DNA of 64,000 nucleotides from Agriterribacter humi (GTDB lineage Bacteria; Bacteroidota; Bacteroidia; Chitinophagales; Chitinophagaceae), in contig NZ_VOHQ01000006.1 of NCBI RefSeq assembly GCF_009192765.1, positions 1 through 64,000 on the forward strand. The letters run 5' to 3'. The notes under the pieces were generated by a model. It was given only the letters and a program-made list of their open reading frames with translations. It ran no database searches and had not been told where the DNA came from. The position numbers and the translations under genes were made by a program. Position 1 is the stretch's first letter. Each line of letters opens with the position of its first letter. Below, piece by piece: positions 18,796 through 26,483 of this stretch.

Positions 18796-18906
18796 GTGAA
18801 AAGTGAGAGCCCGCCCGCCTGCCCCGTCCTACTGGTGTCATCCGGGCGGGGCCAATAGTGAATTTCACCCTTCACCACCTCACTTCCCGCGTTTGACAAA
18901 GTATTA
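18796..18906 (+). repeat. Dispersed intergenic repeat, copy B
   Basis: Starts one base after the NamZ stop codon. It repeats TGAAAAGTGAGAGCC, ACTGGTGTCATCCGGGC and CGTTTGACAAAG in the order seen at 2238-2352; the segments between these words differ. No coding potential. Confidence 0.7.
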
Positions 18907-18963
18907 CATCTAATTATTAATAGCCCGCTATTGATGAATAATATGGCTTCATAAACGGTTTAG

Positions 18964-18971
18964 TAATTTTG
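18964..18971 (+). promoter_or_regulatory. TAnnTTTG element five bases before the fmt ATG
   Basis: TAATTTTG at 18964-18971 matches the Bacteroidota -7 element exactly. Transcription from it would start at or near the ATG at 18977, giving a leaderless or nearly leaderless mRNA. No TTG lies 17-23 bases upstream. Confidence 0.45.
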
Positions 18972-18976
18972 CAATC

Positions 18977-19948
18977 ATGCCTGCACAACAAACAGTTCCT
19001 TCTAATAAAAAAGATCTTCGCATTGTATTTATGGGTACACCCGAATTTGCGGTTGCTTCTTTAGATGCATTGGTGAAAGCAGGATACCCTATAGCCGCAG
19101 TAGTAACCGCTCCCGACAAGCCTGCCGGCAGGGGCATGAAGCTTACCGAAAGCGCAGTAAAAAAATATGCTTTGGAACAGGGATTAAGGATTCTTCAGCC
19201 TGTAAAGCTAAAAGATCCCTTATTTGTTGATGCATTGAGATCATTGAAAGCGGATATACAAATTGTGGTTGCCTTTCGCATGCTGCCCGAAGTGGTATGG
19301 AATATGCCGCCGATGGGCACCATAAATGTACACGGATCATTACTTCCCCAATACCGTGGCGCAGCCCCCATTAACTGGGCTGTGATCAATGGTGAAAAAG
19401 AAACCGGGGTAACAACTTTTAAGCTGCAGCACGAAATAGATACAGGGAATATTTTACTCCAGGAGCGTTTTGCTATTGGTGAAGATGAAACCGCCGGCGA
19501 AGTACATGACCGCATGAAAGAAACAGGAGCAAGGCTTTTAGTGCAAACCATAGACGGCCTCATAAACGGAACAATTGAAGAAACTGCACAACCACTCACC
19601 ACTCACCACTCACCACTCACCCCCCAGCCCCTTAAACATGCTCCCAAAATATTTACCGAAACCTGCCGGATAGAGTGGAACAAGCCGGTGGATGAAATTT
19701 ATAACTTAATACGGGGGTTATCCCCTTTTCCGGCTGCATTTACGTTGTTAAATGGAAAAACATTAAAGATCTTCCGCGCAAAAAAAAATACAACTGCGCC
19801 GCTTATTCCGCCGGGCACATATGAATCAGACGGTAAGCAATTTTTGCGTTATGCGGGTAAAGACGGTTATATAGAAATACAGGAATTGCAGTTGGAAGGT
19901 AAGAAACGAATGAAGGTGGAAGCGTTTTTAAGGGGATACAAATTTTGA
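18977..19948 (+). CDS. fmt: Methionyl-tRNA formyltransferase
   Basis: The 323-residue enzyme formylates initiator Met-tRNA with 10-formyl-THF. Visible motifs are FMGTPEFAVASL (18-29), N117 and H119 in TINVHGSLLPQYRGAAPIN, and D155 in HEIDTG, matching the catalytic triad of E. coli Fmt. The C-terminal OB-like domain starts near residue 222 (HAPKIFTETCRIEW). Between the domains (about 205-219) lies a stretch, QPLTTHHSPLTPQP, encoded by tandem CACTCAC words, not part of the usual family sequence. Length is slightly above the normal 310-315. The reading frame is intact, so the enzyme is probably active. Confidence 0.93.
   Translation: MPAQQTVPSNKKDLRIVFMGTPEFAVASLDALVKAGYPIAAVVTAPDKPAGRGMKLTESAVKKYALEQGLRILQPVKLKDPLFVDALRSLKADIQIVVAFRMLPEVVWNMPPMGTINVHGSLLPQYRGAAPINWAVINGEKETGVTTFKLQHEIDTGNILLQERFAIGEDETAGEVHDRMKETGARLLVQTIDGLINGTIEETAQPLTTHHSPLTPQPLKHAPKIFTETCRIEWNKPVDEIYNLIRGLSPFPAAFTLLNGKTLKIFRAKKNTTAPLIPPGTYESDGKQFLRYAGKDGYIEIQELQLEGKKRMKVEAFLRGYKF
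19587..19624 (+). repeat. In-frame CCACTCA microsatellite inside fmt
   Basis: Four heptamer-like units (CCACTCA, separated by C or AC) followed by CCCCCCAG lie in the linker between the two Fmt domains. The same words occur in intergenic DNA at 9521-9550. The tract encodes Thr/His/Ser/Pro/Leu residues and keeps the frame. Confidence 0.8.
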
Positions 19949-19991
19949 ATGTGGGAATTTGAGAATGTGAAAATGTGGAGAAATGCAAGTC

Positions 19992-20029
19992 GGTGCGGCC
20001 GGCACGCGACAAATGTAGCGTCAGTCCGC
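19992..20029 (+). repeat. Dispersed repeat with GGCACGCGACAAA core, copy 2
   Basis: Second copy of the element at 11774-11815: CGGTGCGGCCGGCACGCGAC followed by AAAT, then AGCGTCAG. It lies between fmt and the convergent small OB-like gene, after a stretch of AATGTGAAAATG words (19950-19980). Confidence 0.65.
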
Positions 20030-20060
20030 TGTGAAAATGATATAAACTATGAACTACAAA

Positions 20061-20327
20061 CTACAAATCCTCCTTTATTTCTTTTGCCAAAAATAAATTC
20101 CGGTCTAATATCCCTGTAGCCGTTATGCTTTTTCCTGCAAGTATTTCAAGTGATGCATCCTTGAATGGGTTGCCGCCCAATTTCCTTAAAATATAAGATT
20201 TGTTTTCGGTTTGTAACAATACTGCATTGCGCTCCGATTTGGAACCCTCAGAAGTTTTTTTCATCACAACTTTCCCTGAAAGCTGTACCTCCTTTATCTT
20301 ACCCGTATTTTTTTTACCTCCGCTCAT
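20061..20327 (-). CDS. Small OB-fold-like protein, third gene of the protease operon
   Basis: The 88-residue product is read from the ATG at 20327, which lies inside the end of the upstream protease gene (14-base overlap). The alternative longer frame adds 21 residues of that gene's antiphase sequence and is unlikely. It begins with a basic SGGKKNTGK segment. It then shows a beta pattern VQLSGKVVMKK, ERNAVLLQTENKSYILRKLGG, GKSITATGILDRNLFLAKEI, which fits a small OB or beta-barrel fold of the kind found in DUF5818-like proteins. No signal peptide or membrane segment. Function unknown; the overlap suggests translational coupling and a partner or regulator of the two proteases. Confidence 0.7.
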   Translation of the reverse strand: MSGGKKNTGKIKEVQLSGKVVMKKTSEGSKSERNAVLLQTENKSYILRKLGGNPFKDASLEILAGKSITATGILDRNLFLAKEIKEDL

Positions 20328-21819
20328 ATATTCTCCACCCCAGTAGCTGGTCCTGGGATTCTTTAACCACCAGTACTTTAATATTATCAAAACCTACTGA
20401 CCCTGGTGTGGAAATTTCTTTAACGAAAGTACGGAATCTGGCTGTGCGGGGTGCGAGTTTCTTTTCTGCCATGCTCTGCGGGCTGGCTTTTATAGTGGCC
20501 TTATACAACCCCTTTTTGTCGTAAGCAGTAAAACCTGTTTCCTTTAGCAGTGTATTGATGTCTTTTTGATGAGCAGACGGTGTTACGTTTTTTTCTTTAT
20601 GGCTGGGTGCAAGACTCTTTTTTAGATCGGTGCCTTTATTGAATAATTTCATTCTTGTATTTTGTACTGTATTCTTAGAAACCACTTTTTTTACGCTTTC
20701 ATCAATTACTGCTAACACCGAGGGGTCGCCAAGCAAATGAAACTGGGCGATGGTTTTTAATTCATAAGGGTCGAGATGGGGCCCTGATTCGCTCAAAAAT
20801 TGTTGTCTTGCCTGTAGCAATGCCCTTCCTGTTGATGCGCCACCAATAATATTTTTTATAAAATACTGTGTTACCAAATCTGCAAGCCCCTGCGAGTCCG
20901 CTGGGCCGTATGCGATATTGCTGCTGCCCATAAAAGCAATAGCATTGTTCTTTAAATAATTATTGGCAATGCTTAAAGCGCCGGGTTGAGGAAGCAGGTC
21001 GGGGTTTACCAATTCGGCGCCGAAGCAACACTCTGCTGCTACAATGGTTCCCTCGCTGATCTTGCCGTTCAATTGTGTTGAACTGAGCGCTATCGGGTAA
21101 TTGCTTCCTTTTTGTCCGTAAAAAGCCATGTCGTTTTGTGCGCCGTGGCAATTGTAAAAATGAGTAAGTTTTTTTAATTGGGCAGTGGTATACTTATTTT
21201 TTGAACCCGGGCTTAGCAGGAGATTGTTATGATTGCCAACGATGTTCTGCAGGCTCAGTTGGGTTGATACACGCCATACCCATGCGCTTACACCAAAATA
21301 CTCCATATACAATTCCTCCTTCCGGGGTTTGGCATTTATGATGTTGTTGATGATGGTTGTAAAGTATTGTATGTCATTTTCACCGGGCACATCAGGAATG
21401 CGGCCTACCACACGGGTAGGTCCTGTAAAGGATTGTACGTTCCTGCTGTAGGGAGCATCGCAGGCATAGGGAAGATCGGACGGAACGATCAAATCTCCAT
21501 CTGCATCAGCAGGATTATTGATCTCCTGGAATGGAAATATATCCTGCGAACCTGCCAGCACAATGTAATCCGGTATATGTTTTTTATACAGGTCATCCAC
21601 GGCTCTTTTGCATTCCCTTGCATTTACATTTTTTACCGGTTTAATACCAGCCTGTTTTGCAGAAGTGGCATCATCTATAAATACAATGCGGGTTGCTATG
21701 CCCCTTTTTTTATCGGCCGTTTTCAGGTTTTGAAGCAGTTTTTTTATTTTAGAAAATTGGGTACCATACTTTAATGTCAGCGTGCTTTTGGCAGAGACAA
21801 TAATTTTTTTAGCATACAT
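20314..21819 (-). CDS. Intracellular C25/caspase-fold (clan CD) cysteine protease
   Basis: The 501-residue protein has no signal peptide. Gingipain-like features: IPDYIVLAGSQDIFPF (82-97), the VVGRIPDVPGEND segment (137-149), a His-Gly dyad part H225-G226 in NCHGAQND, and a catalytic Cys (C264 or C265) in AAECCFGAEL. NAIAFMGSSNIAYGP (292-306) and HLLGDPSVL near 361-369 are close to the LLGDPSL ending of C25 proteases. Residues 375-501 are a Lys/Ser-rich linker and a small C-terminal module unlike gingipain tails. C25 proteases are normally secreted by the type IX system; this one appears cytosolic. It lies 30 bases after the subtilisin gene and overlaps the OB-like gene. Confidence 0.75.
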   Translation of the reverse strand: MYAKKIIVSAKSTLTLKYGTQFSKIKKLLQNLKTADKKRGIATRIVFIDDATSAKQAGIKPVKNVNARECKRAVDDLYKKHIPDYIVLAGSQDIFPFQEINNPADADGDLIVPSDLPYACDAPYSRNVQSFTGPTRVVGRIPDVPGENDIQYFTTIINNIINAKPRKEELYMEYFGVSAWVWRVSTQLSLQNIVGNHNNLLLSPGSKNKYTTAQLKKLTHFYNCHGAQNDMAFYGQKGSNYPIALSSTQLNGKISEGTIVAAECCFGAELVNPDLLPQPGALSIANNYLKNNAIAFMGSSNIAYGPADSQGLADLVTQYFIKNIIGGASTGRALLQARQQFLSESGPHLDPYELKTIAQFHLLGDPSVLAVIDESVKKVVSKNTVQNTRMKLFNKGTDLKKSLAPSHKEKNVTPSAHQKDINTLLKETGFTAYDKKGLYKATIKASPQSMAEKKLAPRTARFRTFVKEISTPGSVGFDNIKVLVVKESQDQLLGWRIYERR

Positions 21820-21849
21820 GGTAGTTGGTATTAAAGGTGTACAATAATA

Positions 21850-23565
21850 TTATATTGATAACTGTTGCAGAAACCCTTTTAAGCTTGCGGAACTGCCGGG
21901 ATGGGAGATCACTGCTTCGGTAAATTGTTTCCATTTTCTTATACCTACTCTTTCGTAAGGGAGGGTTTCATCATCAATTAACTTTGATAGTTCGGGGTAA
22001 GTATAAACCAATTGTGCCAGTTCTGTATTATACATCTGCATAACGGGTATAGCCTGTGGATTTTTATTTTTAAACAGCGTGCTCAGCACAGGGAACCAGG
22101 GCACATGATCTTCCGGTGTTTTTGTTGCGCCTGTTGTTACCGGAATTTTCAATGCATCATTGGCCTGCAATATGCCATTGCCAAAATAATGATGATAGGG
22201 CAGGGGCGCATGCTTTACTATTTTTTTTGCAGATGTGTACAACGCATGGCGCACGGCTTCCACACGTTGCCACGGTTGGAGCTTGTTCAACTGGTCAAAA
22301 TACTTTTTATAATAAATAGCGGCGGCGGCAGCAACCTGGGGTACAGCACACGAAGTGCCGGCTCCGTCAAAGCTAATATTATTTGCTGCTGTGTTTACCC
22401 ACGGCATATTAGGCGTAAATGCCGCTAATGCTTTTTTCATATACCGCTTAGGTCCAAAGCAGCCCTGCATTTCACCCGGTTTCAGTGTAAAATAAGGTTC
22501 CATATTGTAGGTAACGCCACAGGCTGCAATTACTCTTCCAAACCGGGCGGGATATATTACATGCCTGGTGGGTAAGCCATTAAAATTATTCCCCGCGGCA
22601 GATACAATAGCAATGCCTGCATTGTATGCCGCATTCACGGCTGTTGCCCACGATGCGGAAGGCGCACCTCCCATGCTTAATGATACAACATGAACAGGTG
22701 TACCACTGGCAGTGAGTTGGGTGATATAGTTCAACGCCTCTGCCAAAGCACTTGTTTTTAATAATACTACCGAAGATGCAATTCTGCAGCAAATAACTTC
22801 AGCAAACCAGGCGCCGCCTAAATAATCATTGAATTCACCTTTACTTGCCGGCGCTTTAATTTTATTGCCGGCAAGCAGGCCCAGGGTTGCTGTGCCATGG
22901 CCGGGCATTTTTAAAAAGCCATCTTTTAACGGGTCGTGTGCGTCATCCACTGGTTCCCCTTCAACGAAATTGTGTTGCCATTTATTTGCCTTTGCACTAT
23001 CCGGTACAGTAAAATGGGTACGACTGTAGCCCGTATCCAGGTGAGCAACGCGTATAACCGGTTCTCTATCCTGCACGCTTTCCCTTGCTGATTTTAACTG
23101 TGAATATGCGTCATCTAAGTGCCAGATCATATTTTGATGGGGCGGCCAGTCTTTATCGTAATTGATATCATTATTCCTGTTCCCGAAAGATTTGGCATCT
23201 GTCTTTCCCGGTTCGGTGCTAACTTTTCTATTAATGGGAAACTCCTGTAAAAAATCCGGCTCCACAAATGTATGAGGATCGTTTAAAGCAGTGCGGGCCA
23301 TATGCGCCACATCCCAGGGGTTTACTTCGGCATCATTGATTTTTGTTTTGGTATATGTATTTTCAGGAATAGTGGTTTTGTATTTTGATTTGGATGAGGC
23401 AGAACGTACACCAGCCGCTTTTTTTACCGAATGCACAGGAATGCCTGCCGCTTCCAGGCATTTTTGTATTTCCTTTTCATTGCTGGGAAGCATACCGCCT
23501 TTAGTTTGCGGCGCTTCAGCATTTTGCCGGATAATAATTTCAACTGGCTGGTTGTAACATTTCAT
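21850..23565 (-). CDS. Intracellular subtilisin-like serine protease (S8)
   Basis: The 571-residue protein has no signal peptide. The S8 catalytic residues are all present: D177 in VAHLDTGYSRTH, H223 in PGHGTATLGLLAG, the oxyanion N326 in SAAGNNF, and S405 in GAGTSCAVPQVAA. The N-terminal 165 residues are a non-catalytic region with an early linker (SVKKAAGVRSASSKSK) and no prodomain I recognise. Residues about 470-571 form a helical C-terminal extension (ELAQLVYTYPELSKLID, KWKQFTEAVISHPG). It heads a three-gene minus-strand operon. Activity as a protease is well supported; substrate and role are not known. It could activate the downstream cysteine protease or be its target. Confidence 0.85.
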   Translation of the reverse strand: MKCYNQPVEIIIRQNAEAPQTKGGMLPSNEKEIQKCLEAAGIPVHSVKKAAGVRSASSKSKYKTTIPENTYTKTKINDAEVNPWDVAHMARTALNDPHTFVEPDFLQEFPINRKVSTEPGKTDAKSFGNRNNDINYDKDWPPHQNMIWHLDDAYSQLKSARESVQDREPVIRVAHLDTGYSRTHFTVPDSAKANKWQHNFVEGEPVDDAHDPLKDGFLKMPGHGTATLGLLAGNKIKAPASKGEFNDYLGGAWFAEVICCRIASSVVLLKTSALAEALNYITQLTASGTPVHVVSLSMGGAPSASWATAVNAAYNAGIAIVSAAGNNFNGLPTRHVIYPARFGRVIAACGVTYNMEPYFTLKPGEMQGCFGPKRYMKKALAAFTPNMPWVNTAANNISFDGAGTSCAVPQVAAAAAIYYKKYFDQLNKLQPWQRVEAVRHALYTSAKKIVKHAPLPYHHYFGNGILQANDALKIPVTTGATKTPEDHVPWFPVLSTLFKNKNPQAIPVMQMYNTELAQLVYTYPELSKLIDDETLPYERVGIRKWKQFTEAVISHPGSSASLKGFLQQLSI

Positions 23566-23760
23566 AGCATCAATTCAAGTTATCAGAAAACAGGAAGGGA
23601 ACGGAACAGTTAAAGGGCTACAACTGGTAAACAGTAATAGATCAGTAAATTTAATAATTGTTACTGGCAGATTAATACTGTAAAGCTATATTTAAAATCT
23701 TTGAAAATATGTCTTTGTATTTGAAGCCGTAACTTGTAATATAAAACAATACAATAGTAC

Positions 23761-24957
23761 ATGCAGGCAGCGCTCAAACCCCAACGTATTCTTTCCATAG
23801 ATACCTTTCGTGGCATTACTATTTTGATAATGGTTTTTGTAAATGAGCTGGCAGGCATAAGAGATATTCCCCAATGGATGAAACATATGCCCGCTGACGC
23901 GGATGCCATGACCTTTGTTGATGTAGTATTCCCTGCTTTTTTATTTATTGTAGGCATGTCTGTGCCATTTGCTTTACACAACCGGATGCAGAAAGGTGAT
24001 GGTTTCCTACGGTTGCAATGGCATATTGTATGGCGTACTGCAGGCTTGCTGGTGCTGGGTATATTTATGGTAAATGGAGAAGGCGGGTATAACGAAAAAG
24101 CAATGGGCATGTCCATACACTTATGGCTGCTGTTGTTTTATATATGCGCTGTTCTGGTATGGAATGTATACAGTGCTCAAAAACGAGTATGGGTGTACCT
24201 GCTGAGGACAGCAGGAATAGCCGGGTTAATTGCGCTTGCATGTATTTATCGCAGCGGAGAGGCCGGTACGGGCCATATGCAGCCCCGTTGGTGGGGTATA
24301 TTGGGATTGATTGGATGGGCCTATCTTTTTGGCTGTATCGTTTTTCAATTGTTCCAAAAAAATATATTTGCGATGCTGGTAATGATCGCTTTTTGCATTT
24401 CGTTTTATATTGCCGGCCAAACATCTTTTGTGCAGAATAATAGCGGTCTCCGCTGGATCAGCAACCAGGCCGGTAATGCAGCGCATACCTCGGTAGTGCT
24501 CTGCGGAATAGTATTATCGCTTATTTATTTTGATAAGCCCGGTGGAAAGTCTGTTACCCGCCGGTTTGTGGAAGCCGGTATTTTTGCATTGCTGCTTTTT
24601 GCAGCAGGATATGTTTTGCGTCCTTATTTTGAAATCTCAAAAATTAATGCCACACCCACCTGGTGCTTATACAGCGCAGTTATTTGCTGCATAGCATTTG
24701 GTATATTGTACTGGTTAATTGATATTAAGAAGAAAAGCGCGTGGACGCATTTCTTTAAGCCGGCCGCCACCAACCCCCTGCTTACTTATATTATCCCGGG
24801 AATATTGTATGCTTTGTTTTCTGTATTGCAGATCACCCTTTTTCCTTCCGGCCTCCGTTACGGGCTCCCTGGCTTTTTTTGGGCCGTTTTTTATGCCATT
24901 GCGGTAATGTATGCAGCAAAGGGACTCATCAGGATCAATATAAGATTGCAGTTGTAA
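23761..24957 (+). CDS. DUF5009/HGSNAT-like membrane acyltransferase
   Basis: The 398-residue protein has about ten TM helices. The N-terminal RILSIDTFRGITILIMVFVNELAG (9-32) and FVDVVFPAFLFIVGMSVPFAL are the defining sequences of the family that includes heparan-alpha-glucosaminide N-acetyltransferase and bacterial NagX. Those proteins move acyl groups across the membrane to sugars. The late FKPAATNPLLTYIIPGILY segment is also typical. The acceptor here is unknown, possibly a cell-wall amino sugar (inference from the NamZ-type gene nearby). Its start is 195 bases from the divergent protease operon. Confidence 0.8.
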   Translation: MQAALKPQRILSIDTFRGITILIMVFVNELAGIRDIPQWMKHMPADADAMTFVDVVFPAFLFIVGMSVPFALHNRMQKGDGFLRLQWHIVWRTAGLLVLGIFMVNGEGGYNEKAMGMSIHLWLLLFYICAVLVWNVYSAQKRVWVYLLRTAGIAGLIALACIYRSGEAGTGHMQPRWWGILGLIGWAYLFGCIVFQLFQKNIFAMLVMIAFCISFYIAGQTSFVQNNSGLRWISNQAGNAAHTSVVLCGIVLSLIYFDKPGGKSVTRRFVEAGIFALLLFAAGYVLRPYFEISKINATPTWCLYSAVICCIAFGILYWLIDIKKKSAWTHFFKPAATNPLLTYIIPGILYALFSVLQITLFPSGLRYGLPGFFWAVFYAIAVMYAAKGLIRINIRLQL

Positions 24958-24959
24958 CG

Positions 24960-25000
24960 AAATGAATGTGAAAATATGGGAAATGTGGAAATGAGCTAAT
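24960..25000 (+). repeat. AATGTGAAAATG-type word repeat
   Basis: A degenerate run of GAATGTGAAAATATGGGAA and related words follows the stop of the membrane acyltransferase gene. The same words occur at 19950-19980 and 60488-60502. No coding role. Confidence 0.5.
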
Positions 25001-25115
25001 TTGAAAACCTGCCAGCTCGTCCGAAACGTTCATCCGCTATTCTCCGTTAGGAGAAAGGCAGCGTATAAAAAAAATTCCTGCTTCATTGCACCCTTTCTCT
25101 TTCTGTATTTTCATT

Positions 25116-25123
25116 TAGATTTG
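25116..25123 (+). promoter_or_regulatory. TAnnTTTG element four bases before the nadC ATG
   Basis: TAGATTTG at 25116-25123, followed by CTTT and ATG. An exact -7 match; transcription from it would be nearly leaderless. No -33 TTG at the expected distance. Confidence 0.45.
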
Positions 25124-25127
25124 CTTT

Positions 25128-25982
25128 ATGACAACATACGAAGAGGCGCTTTCATTTCTGATCCAAAATGCCCTGCAGGAAGATACCGGTGATGGCGATC
25201 ATTCTACATTGAGTTGTATTTCGCCGGATGCAAAAGGCAAAGCCATTTTAAAAATAAAGGAAGAAGGCATTTTAGCCGGAATGGAGGTTGCAGAAAGGAT
25301 ATTCAGATACGTGCAGCCTGATGTTGTATTCACTGCCTTCAAAAAAGATGGCGATGAAATGAGCATTGGGGAAACAGCTTTTGAGGTGGAGACCGGGGTG
25401 CATGCCATATTGCAATGCGAAAGGCTGGTACTGAACTGCATGCAGCGCATGAGCGGTATAGCTACACTCACGCGCAAATATGTGGATCAGCTAAAGGGGT
25501 ATCACACAAGGTTGCTGGATACCCGGAAAACCACGCCCAATTTCCGCCTGCTGGAAAAAGAAGCGGTTCGTATCGGCGGTGGTTTAAATCATCGTATGGG
25601 ATTGTATGATATGATTATGCTGAAAGACAATCACATTGATTACTGCGGCGGTATCGAAAAAGCGCTGGCAAAAGCATATGCATATGTTCAGGAAAAAAAG
25701 CCCGGTTTAAAAATTGAAATAGAAACCCGGAATATTGATGATATAAAGCGGGTAGTGGCATTTGGTAAAGCAGACAGAATTATGCTTGATAATTTTACGC
25801 CTGAACAGTTGCCGGAAGCCTTAAAAATAATCAATGGAAAATTTGAAACCGAAGCCAGTGGAGGCATTAACCTCGAAAATGTAGCCGCATATGCCCAAAC
25901 AGGGGTTGATTATGTGAGCGTTGGCGCTGTTATCCATCATGCAGTAAGTGCCGATTTAAGCTTAAAAGCTGTATTGATCTGA
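25128..25982 (+). CDS. nadC: Nicotinate-nucleotide pyrophosphorylase (carboxylating)
   Basis: The 284-residue cytosolic enzyme converts quinolinate and PRPP to nicotinate mononucleotide in de novo NAD synthesis. Family motifs are QEDTGDGDHSTLSCI (18-32), ERLVLNCMQRMSGIATLTR, LLDTRKTTPNFRLLEKEAVRIGGG with the Arg/Lys substrate clamp, HRMGLYDMIMLKDNH and ASGGINLENVAAYAQTGVDYVSVG. Length matches the family. The SUI1 gene follows 13 bases after its stop, likely the same transcript. Confidence 0.95.
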   Translation: MTTYEEALSFLIQNALQEDTGDGDHSTLSCISPDAKGKAILKIKEEGILAGMEVAERIFRYVQPDVVFTAFKKDGDEMSIGETAFEVETGVHAILQCERLVLNCMQRMSGIATLTRKYVDQLKGYHTRLLDTRKTTPNFRLLEKEAVRIGGGLNHRMGLYDMIMLKDNHIDYCGGIEKALAKAYAYVQEKKPGLKIEIETRNIDDIKRVVAFGKADRIMLDNFTPEQLPEALKIINGKFETEASGGINLENVAAYAQTGVDYVSVGAVIHHAVSADLSLKAVLI

Positions 25983-25995
25983 AAATATCCCGAAC

Positions 25996-26337
25996 ATGTC
26001 TAAAAAAAATAAGCCAGACAACCGTGGGTATGTGTTCAGCACAGACCCCTCTTTTTCTTTTAAAGAAGAAAATAAAAATATAGAAACGCTGCCTCCGGCG
26101 CAGCAGCCCTTAAGAATTATATTAGATACAAAACGCCGTGCAGGAAAAACAGTAACCATTGTGTACGGGTTTAAAGGTAAGGATGATGACCTTGAATCGT
26201 TGGGTAAAAAATTAAAAAACTATTGCGGTACAGGCGGATCGGTGAAAGAAGGCGAAATTATTGTACAGGGTGACCAGCGCGATAAGGTGCTGCAATGGCT
26301 GCAAAAAAACGATTATAAGAAAGCTTGTAAGGTATAG
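25996..26337 (+). CDS. yciH: SUI1/eIF1-like translation factor (YciH)
   Basis: The 113-residue protein has a disordered charged N-terminus (1-45). An SUI1 domain follows: KRRAGKTVTIVYGFKGKDDDLESLGKKLKNYCGTGGSVKEGEIIVQGDQRDKV is split here into its strand VTIVYGF, the basic loop GTGGSVK, and IIVQGDQRDKV. Bacterial YciH homologues bind the small ribosomal subunit and affect start-codon selection in vitro; the cellular role is uncertain. Thirteen bases after nadC, probably co-transcribed. Confidence 0.88.
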   Translation: MSKKNKPDNRGYVFSTDPSFSFKEENKNIETLPPAQQPLRIILDTKRRAGKTVTIVYGFKGKDDDLESLGKKLKNYCGTGGSVKEGEIIVQGDQRDKVLQWLQKNDYKKACKV

Positions 26338-26347
26338 TTAAAGGTTT

Positions 26348-26405
26348 CAGGTTACAGGTCTCACGTTTCAGGGGCATTCCCTTGGAACTTGTACCCTGCA
26401 ACCTG
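26348..26405. terminator. Hairpin of GGTTGCAGG-type words after yciH
   Basis: CAGGTTACAGG (26348-26358) pairs with CCTGCAACCTG (26395-26405) with one mismatch. The words belong to the same family as the tract at 33541-33650. The hairpin may end the nadC-yciH transcript or insulate glyQS; it lacks a T-run. Confidence 0.45.
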
Positions 26406-26468
26406 CATCACCACTGATAGCTCGTAGCTGATTGCTGACAACCCCCTTCATAAATTCATCTTATCTCT

Positions 26469-26476
26469 TATCTTTG
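26469..26476 (+). promoter_or_regulatory. TAnnTTTG element seven bases before the glyQS ATG
   Basis: TATCTTTG at 26469-26476 is an exact -7 match, seven bases before the ATG at 26484. A very short leader is expected. No TTG lies at 17-23 bases upstream. Confidence 0.5.
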
Positions 26477-26483
26477 CGCCCTT

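Noticed and set aside
19587-19624. CRISPR-like array
   Set aside because: Units of 7 bases without spacers; a microsatellite in a coding frame, not a CRISPR.
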